Made by a program: the position numbers and the translations under genes. Below are positions 60,075 through 64,000 of a stretch of DNA of 64,000 bases, piece by piece (position 1 is the stretch's first letter; every line of letters begins with the position of its first letter). The stretch is from Pseudomonadota bacterium. Lineage in GTDB: Bacteria; Pseudomonadota; Gammaproteobacteria; Burkholderiales; Rhodocyclaceae. The DNA lies in NCBI GenBank assembly GCA_018262095.1, contig JAGTRW010000015.1:23676-87675 (forward strand), in the 5' to 3' direction. Under the pieces are notes generated by a model. That model did no database searches. It had not been told where the DNA came from and worked only from the letters and a program-made list of their open reading frames with translations.

Positions 60075-60557
60075 ATGACACCAACGACCCTTGTGGCGCT
60101 GCGTCGCCTACTTTTCTTTACCACTCAGGAAGCCGCCCTATTTGTCGCCGCCAGCTCCGAACGCCCCCAAGGCGTCTCTGATCAGCAGTGGCGGCAATGG
60201 GAAGACGGCGAGCAACCGATTCCCGCCGACCTTGCGCGCCGAATCACCGAACTGGTCGACTGGCGCTCGACGGCGCTGGCCGCCACCGCTGACACCATAC
60301 GCCAGCAGATCAAAGACAAGGGCGTACCCGAAGCCGTCTTCATCATCTGGTACGAAAGACTGGACGACTGGAAATCGCTGCCTAATCGCGAACCGCTAAT
60401 GTGGCGGCTGCAGCAGGCGGTATGCGCGGCACTGGCCGGGATGTTCAGCACGGTGCGCTTGGTCGCATTCGACGCCGCAGCCTACACTGGGTGGCTGGCC
60501 GGCAGGGATGACAGCGAATCGATGCGTGCCCAGTGGGCCTCCGCGAGCCAAGCTTGA
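60075..60557 (+). CDS. YdiL-like (DUF1870) helix-turn-helix protein
   Basis: A 160-residue protein whose N-terminal 60 residues form a helix-turn-helix: TTLVALRRLLFFTTQEAALFVA, then SDQQWRQWEDGEQPIPADLARRI. This matches YdiL/DUF1870 proteins and, more loosely, the Aca2-type autorepressors that have the same fold. The C-terminal half (FIIWYERLDDWKSLPNREPL, AAYTGWLAG) is DUF1870-like too. The start ATG has GGAG eight bases upstream. It is convergent with the yvcK-like gene and lies downstream of the tRNA. Confidence 0.75.
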   Translation: MTPTTLVALRRLLFFTTQEAALFVAASSERPQGVSDQQWRQWEDGEQPIPADLARRITELVDWRSTALAATADTIRQQIKDKGVPEAVFIIWYERLDDWKSLPNREPLMWRLQQAVCAALAGMFSTVRLVAFDAAAYTGWLAGRDDSESMRAQWASASQA

Positions 60558-60623
60558 GCCGATCGAAGCGGCTCACCCGACGCGTGTGCCAGCGAAGGCT
60601 GTTCGCGACACGTTCGCCACGAC

Positions 60624-61592
60624 CTACTTGATCCAACCGCTCGCGAAGTCTTCAACGGTCTGCGCGAGTTTTCGCGGATCGTGGCGGATATAGTCGGTAT
60701 CGCTCGTAAAGTCGCGCTCGATGACCTTGATGCCTTTCCCGGCAAGCGAGTCGCGATCACGGAGCCGCACCGGTGTCTTGCCTTCGGCATCGTACTTCTT
60801 GAGCAAATCCGCTCTGAGTTCGCCAGTATTGACGAGCAGGTAATCAATCCGGCCCTCGCCGATGTACTGCTCAAGAACGCGGACAAAATCTTCGACAAAG
60901 AACCCATCCGTCTCGCCGTGTTTCGTCATGACATTGCAAACGTAGATGATCTTTGCCGAGGCATTGCGGATCGTATCGACCATTCCGTCACAAAGGAGAT
61001 TCGGAATAATGCTCGTATACAGATCGCCCGGGCCGATGATCACATAGTCTGAGTTTTCGAGAGCCTCTTTCGCTCGCGGGTTAAGGAGCCCACCGCCGAG
61101 CAGAAACGCGTCCTTGATCGGGATGGTCGCGTCGTGTTTCGGGATGTCGATATCCGTTTCCCCAACGATCCGCTCTCCATTTTCAAGAGTCACGCCGAGG
61201 TGCACACTGTCAAGGGTCACTGGAATGACCTTGCCCTGCACGTCGAACATCTCGGAGAGCTCCTCTATTCCGCGCTCGAAATCCCCCATGATATCGGAAA
61301 GCGCAGTGAGCAGAAGATTGCCGACCGTATGCCCGGCGATGCTACGCCCCACCTTGAACCGGTATTCAAAAAGCCGACGGACCACCTCGGTATCCTTGGC
61401 GAGCGCCACGATGGCACGCCGCACGTCGCCTGGCGGCAGAATGCCAAACTCGTCGCGCAATTCTCCCGTAGAACCTCCCGAATCAGCGACCGTTACAATG
61501 GCGGCGAGATTAAGCCCCGTATTCTTTCCGAGCCCGGAGAGCACATTGAAGGTCCCGGTCCCTCCCCCAATGGTCGTGATGTTGCATTTCAT
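60624..61592 (-). CDS. YvcK/CofD-like gluconeogenesis-factor homologue
   Basis: A 322-residue protein beginning TTIGGGTGTFNVLSGLG with TVADSGGSTGELRDEFGILPPGDVRRAIVAL, the UDP-sugar-binding loop of YvcK/YbhK. Later blocks GGGLLNPRAKEALENSDYVIIGPGDLYTSIIPNLL and VCNVMTKHGETDGF confirm it. The common role in firmicutes and actinobacteria is UDP-GlcNAc sensing in cell-wall and gluconeogenic control. ATG 61592 was chosen; an extension upstream is possible. Its codon use is less G/C-biased than that of the housekeeping genes, so transfer is possible. Confidence 0.85.
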   Translation of the reverse strand: MKCNITTIGGGTGTFNVLSGLGKNTGLNLAAIVTVADSGGSTGELRDEFGILPPGDVRRAIVALAKDTEVVRRLFEYRFKVGRSIAGHTVGNLLLTALSDIMGDFERGIEELSEMFDVQGKVIPVTLDSVHLGVTLENGERIVGETDIDIPKHDATIPIKDAFLLGGGLLNPRAKEALENSDYVIIGPGDLYTSIIPNLLCDGMVDTIRNASAKIIYVCNVMTKHGETDGFFVEDFVRVLEQYIGEGRIDYLLVNTGELRADLLKKYDAEGKTPVRLRDRDSLAGKGIKVIERDFTSDTDYIRHDPRKLAQTVEDFASGWIK

Positions 61593-61997
61593 GTCGATTT
61601 TCTTAAAAACGATCGTAACTGACGAAATCATATCCGCAAGACCCACATAAAAACCATGGCAATCATGGCTAAACGCGGCACCGCAAAACGAGGCATTCAA
61701 GACGCCAAGAGCGGGCCAGTCAGTTTCTCATGGTTTTTGTCGGCCAGCCCGAGATTTTGGTCGAATTTAGGCGCAACGGCCGGAAGTGTCAAAACGAACT
61801 GCCGGTCCGCGCAAATGGTCGGATTGCCAATTCAGATATCGCAAGCCGGCCCGAGCGCGCCAGATGAGCAAGGCCGCCGTAGCGGTTCATGTTCTGGTGG
61901 GCTACTTTCCCCTGCTTAACATGGCACAATATATGACAATGGGAACTCCGAAGGAGTGCATTTCTCTCCGTCGTTGATTGTCATAGGAGCTTCAAGC
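61593..61997. other. Intergenic region, no gene recognised
   Basis: The 405-base gap between the divergent yvcK-like and XRE-like genes holds no convincing gene. An 87-codon frame (61656-61919) has no recognisable features or ribosome site. A short hairpin ACTCC-GAA-GGAGT is at 61944-61956. A near-consensus AGGAG (61985-61989) precedes the XRE-like start. Confidence 0.4.
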
Positions 61998-62291
61998 ATG
62001 CCGACCAAAACATCCAAAGCGCCGAAGCTTTTTCTGACGACTGGCGAAGCGGCCCTCACCCTGCGCAAGAAGCTCGCGCTAAACCAGTCCGAGTTTTGGA
62101 AGCGCATTAAAGTGACGCAATCGGGCGGCTCACGCTATGAATCCGGTCGTAATTTGCCGGAGTCGGTGCAACTCTTGCTGCATCTTGCCTATGCCCCAGC
62201 GGCACAAGCCTTTGCGCTACTGCATCATATTCGAATTATGAAAATCGATGAAAAAAGTCGGCGGCCCGATGCCCGACCAAGCAGGTCATAG
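61998..62291 (+). CDS. Small XRE-type helix-turn-helix protein
   Basis: A 97-residue protein with a Cro/C1-type helix-turn-helix: TGEAALTLRKKLALNQSEFWKRIKVTQSGGSRYESGRNLPESVQLLLHLAY. A basic tail (KSRRPDARPSRS) follows. It starts at ATG 61998 with AGGAG nine bases upstream. No toxin gene is adjacent, so it is not shown to be an antitoxin. Together with the YdiL-like gene it makes this stretch look accessory. Confidence 0.75.
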   Translation: MPTKTSKAPKLFLTTGEAALTLRKKLALNQSEFWKRIKVTQSGGSRYESGRNLPESVQLLLHLAYAPAAQAFALLHHIRIMKIDEKSRRPDARPSRS

Positions 62292-62450
62292 GGTAAATCA
62301 TGTCGCTCCCATCCTTGGCGAGAGGCTGGCGAAGGGAATTGGCGAAAGAGACAGGTTCGTCGTAGCATTCGCGCAGCAAACAAAGGCAGAGAGCGCCCCC
62401 GAACTTCGATGTCGTAACCAAACCTTAGCTACTCGACACAGGAGCAATAT

Positions 62451-62921
62451 ATGGCCATGAAGATTACCTCACCCGCGTTCTCGGAAAGCGGATCGATCCC
62501 GAAGCGATACACCTGCGAGGGGCTGAACATTTCACCGCCGCTTGAGTGGAGCGGCGTCCCGGCGGCGACAAAGAGCTTGGCCTTGATTGTTGACGATCCC
62601 GACGCGCCGGACCCCGCCGCCCCGCGGACAATCTGGGTTCATTGGCTGCTGTATAACCTGCCTGCCAGTTGCTCCGGACTCCCCGAGTCCGTCCAGTCGC
62701 TACCGGCCGGAACACTTGAGGGATGTAATGACTGGCAACGGGTCGGCTACGGCGGTCCCTGTCCGCCGATTGGTCGGCACCGCTACGTTCACACCCTTTA
62801 CGCGCTTGACCAGATGTTGGCAGACCTTGAGAAACCGAACAGAAAGACCTTGGAACAGGCGATGAAGGGCCACATTCTGACGCAGGCACAGTTGGTCGGC
62901 ACCTACCAGAAAGGGGCCTGA
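62451..62921 (+). CDS. YbhB/YbcL family Raf-kinase-inhibitor-like (PEBP) protein
   Basis: A 156-residue phosphatidylethanolamine-binding-protein fold: ITSPAFSESGSIPKRYTCEGLNISPPLEW, LIVDDPDAPDPAAPRTIWVHWLLYNLP and YGGPCPPIGRHRYVHTLYALD are the family blocks with the ligand-binding His. AGGAG lies six bases before ATG 62451. The function of bacterial members is unknown. Confidence 0.9.
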   Translation: MAMKITSPAFSESGSIPKRYTCEGLNISPPLEWSGVPAATKSLALIVDDPDAPDPAAPRTIWVHWLLYNLPASCSGLPESVQSLPAGTLEGCNDWQRVGYGGPCPPIGRHRYVHTLYALDQMLADLEKPNRKTLEQAMKGHILTQAQLVGTYQKGA

Positions 62922-63062
62922 CTCCAGCACCAGCGGTCGGCGATTGAAACCTCAGCGCGGATCCGACAAGCATCGCTCAGCTCGTCAGCCCTCAAGCAAC
63001 AACCGCTTTGGTACGCCGCGAGAGGATTGCCCTGAAACGGCGCGATATGACAAGATTGTTAT

Positions 63063-63080
63063 TACCATACATGTATGGTA
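63063..63080. promoter_or_regulatory. Perfect 18-bp palindrome, candidate GntR operator
   Basis: TACCATACATGTATGGTA reads the same on both strands and lies at the start of the GntR regulator gene, 45 bases before its likely ATG at 63126. Such sites are typical for dimeric FadR-class GntR repressors, so autoregulation is likely. It overlaps an upstream in-frame ATG (63075), which is therefore less likely to be used. Confidence 0.6.
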
Positions 63081-63125
63081 GAGTCGCGTACCAAGCGGCA
63101 TGCTCGAAAAGACAGATCGTCAAAA

Positions 63126-63839
63126 ATGCAAGAAACAGCCAAACCACAAAAGCCTTCGCGTCGCTCGTTCCGGCACATCGAGTCGGTCTCGATCGGCACC
63201 CAACTCTATCACCACTTGCGCGGAGCAATCATTCGCGGCGAGCTTCGTCCCGGCCAGGCACTATCGGAAGCCGAAATCGCGCGGCAGAACTCAACCAGCC
63301 GCCAGCCGGTGCGCGAAGCCTTCATCAAACTGGCAGAGGAACGCCTGGTCAGTATCCAACCGCAGCGAGGGACATTTGTCGTCAAGATTTCAGTTGCCGA
63401 CGTACTCGACGCGCGCTTTGTGCGCGAAGCGATCGAGGTCGCCGTGGCCCAGGAAGCCGCCACCTCGGCCCCGCCCAGCGCAATCAAGGACTTGCGCCAG
63501 CTGATCGAAAAGCAAAAGTCGATGGAGCACGGACATAACGAGGAATTTCTGGCGCTCGACGAGGAATTTCATCGCACCATCGCGTTGTCGGTTGGACGAG
63601 CCCACGCTTGGCGAGTCATCGAAAACATCAAGGCACAGATGGATCGCATCCGCTACCTCAGCCTGGATGATGCCACTCCGCTGCCCTTGATCATCGAGCA
63701 ACACACCCGCATGGTCGACGGCATCGAAGCAGGCGACCCGACCGCAGCCGCCGCAGCGACGCGCAGCCATCTGCGCGAGATCATTGTTTCGCTTCCCGAT
63801 ATCGCGGCACGCTTTCCTGATTTTTTCGAAGCGGCGTAA
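63126..63839 (+). CDS. GntR-family regulator, FCD (FadR-like) subfamily
   Basis: A 237-residue transcription factor. The N-terminal winged helix shows YHHLRGAIIRGELRPGQALSEAEIARQNSTSRQPVREAFIKLAEERLVSIQPQRGTFV. The FCD effector domain follows (RFVREAIEVAVAQEA; metal-type residues in DEEFHRTIA, EQHTRMVDGIEAGD and RSHLREI), which typically senses carboxylates. The ATG at 63126 is preferred; an in-frame ATG at 63075 lies inside a palindrome and would add 17 residues. It is convergent with an Ldh_2-type gene that may be its target. Confidence 0.85.
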   Translation: MQETAKPQKPSRRSFRHIESVSIGTQLYHHLRGAIIRGELRPGQALSEAEIARQNSTSRQPVREAFIKLAEERLVSIQPQRGTFVVKISVADVLDARFVREAIEVAVAQEAATSAPPSAIKDLRQLIEKQKSMEHGHNEEFLALDEEFHRTIALSVGRAHAWRVIENIKAQMDRIRYLSLDDATPLPLIIEQHTRMVDGIEAGDPTAAAAATRSHLREIIVSLPDIAARFPDFFEAA

Positions 63840-63888
63840 GCCACCGATTTCTGCCAGAACATCGGCAGGAACCGGCGGGAAACAGCCG

Positions 63889-64000
63889 TCAGCCTTTTCG
63901 GCCGGCCAGCGCCAACACTTCGGCCCACACGCCGTCGTCGACGACGATGCCGTTGGCGCGATGATCCTTGCGGATGCGCGCCGTCGATTGGCCCGGATAG
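63889..64000 (-). CDS. C-terminal end of a probable Ldh_2-family dehydrogenase (partial)
   Basis: Only the last 36 residues are in the window. They read YPGQSTARIRKDHRANGIVV and then DDGVWAEVLALAG before a basic tail and stop at 63889. The proline-glycine followed by Arg-rich residues and a final G-I-x-V-x-D-x-x-W helix resembles the C-terminus of malate/L-lactate (Ldh_2, YiaK-like) dehydrogenases. Identification rests on this short piece. Convergent with the GntR gene. Confidence 0.45.
   Translation of the reverse strand, partial: YPGQSTARIRKDHRANGIVVDDGVWAEVLALAGRKG

Noticed and set aside
61656..61919. 87-codon plus-strand frame in the yvcK-like/XRE gap
   Set aside because: No ribosome site, no signal or domain, and codon use not like a gene.
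62248..62460. 70-codon frame between the XRE-like and PEBP genes
   Set aside because: Overlaps the end of the XRE-like gene, has no family resemblance and no convincing start site.

Overview
The window is high-GC chromosomal DNA from a betaproteobacterium, most likely of the order Rhodocyclales (Dechloromonas/Propionivibrio/Accumulibacter-type). That placement is inferred from gene order and protein character: tsf-rpsB // map-glnD, the smc-zipA-ligA block, rpmF-plsX-fabHDG-acpP-fabF, divergent rluC/rne, and rpoE divergent from nadB. Most of the window is core genome, densely packed, with many 4-nt ATGA start/stop overlaps.

Layout. (1) 1-6512: translation and nitrogen control. tsf (partial) and rpsB are on the minus strand. 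map and glnD follow on the plus strand, then an unusual malate/lactate-dehydrogenase-like gene that overlaps an ACT-domain gene. (2) 6657-21903: a 15-kb, 15-gene, one-direction operon for an aryl-polyene (APE/xanthomonadin-type) pigment. It holds a chain-length-factor-like ketosynthase half, two acyltransferases (one fused to a glycosyltransferase), two acyl carrier proteins, an acyl-activating ligase fused to a dehydratase domain, thioesterase, LolA-like carrier, MMPL exporter, DUF3261 lipoprotein, three complete ketosynthases, a dehydratase, a ketoreductase and an unrecognised exported protein. No ammonia lyase, chorismate lyase or aryl methyltransferase is present, so the aromatic starter must come from elsewhere. 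(3) 21912-32955 (minus): a Bug-type solute receptor, a small exported protein, def, an MTA/MTI phosphorylase, hpt, galU, ligA, zipA, smc. (4) 33093-37908: queF, a YecA/SEC-C protein, a membrane protein, and the rpoE-rseC-mucD(degQ)-glutaredoxin-like group, with no rseA/rseB between rpoE and rseC. (5) 38092-46249: nadB convergent with the YceD-rpmF-plsX-fabH-fabD-fabG-acpP-fabF-ygfX fatty-acid operon. (6) 46359-57678: maf, an RsmI-like methyltransferase, sppA, gph, rluC, rne, a low-molecular-weight phosphatase, uvrB and an aromatic/aspartate aminotransferase. (7) 57744-64000: a winged-helix/AsmA fusion protein, tRNA-Asn, then an accessory-looking stretch (YdiL-like HTH, YvcK-like factor, small XRE-type HTH, PEBP protein), a GntR regulator with a perfect 18-bp palindrome at its 5' end, and the last codons of an Ldh_2-type dehydrogenase.

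The largest accessory system is the APE operon. The generic pathway inferred from family knowledge is: ligase activates an aryl acid and loads it on an ACP; ketosynthases, ketoreductase and dehydratases build a conjugated chain; the glycosyltransferase/acyltransferase proteins attach it to a membrane anchor; and the LolA/MMPL/lipoprotein set moves it to the outer membrane. No CRISPR array, insertion sequence, integrase or rRNA gene was seen.
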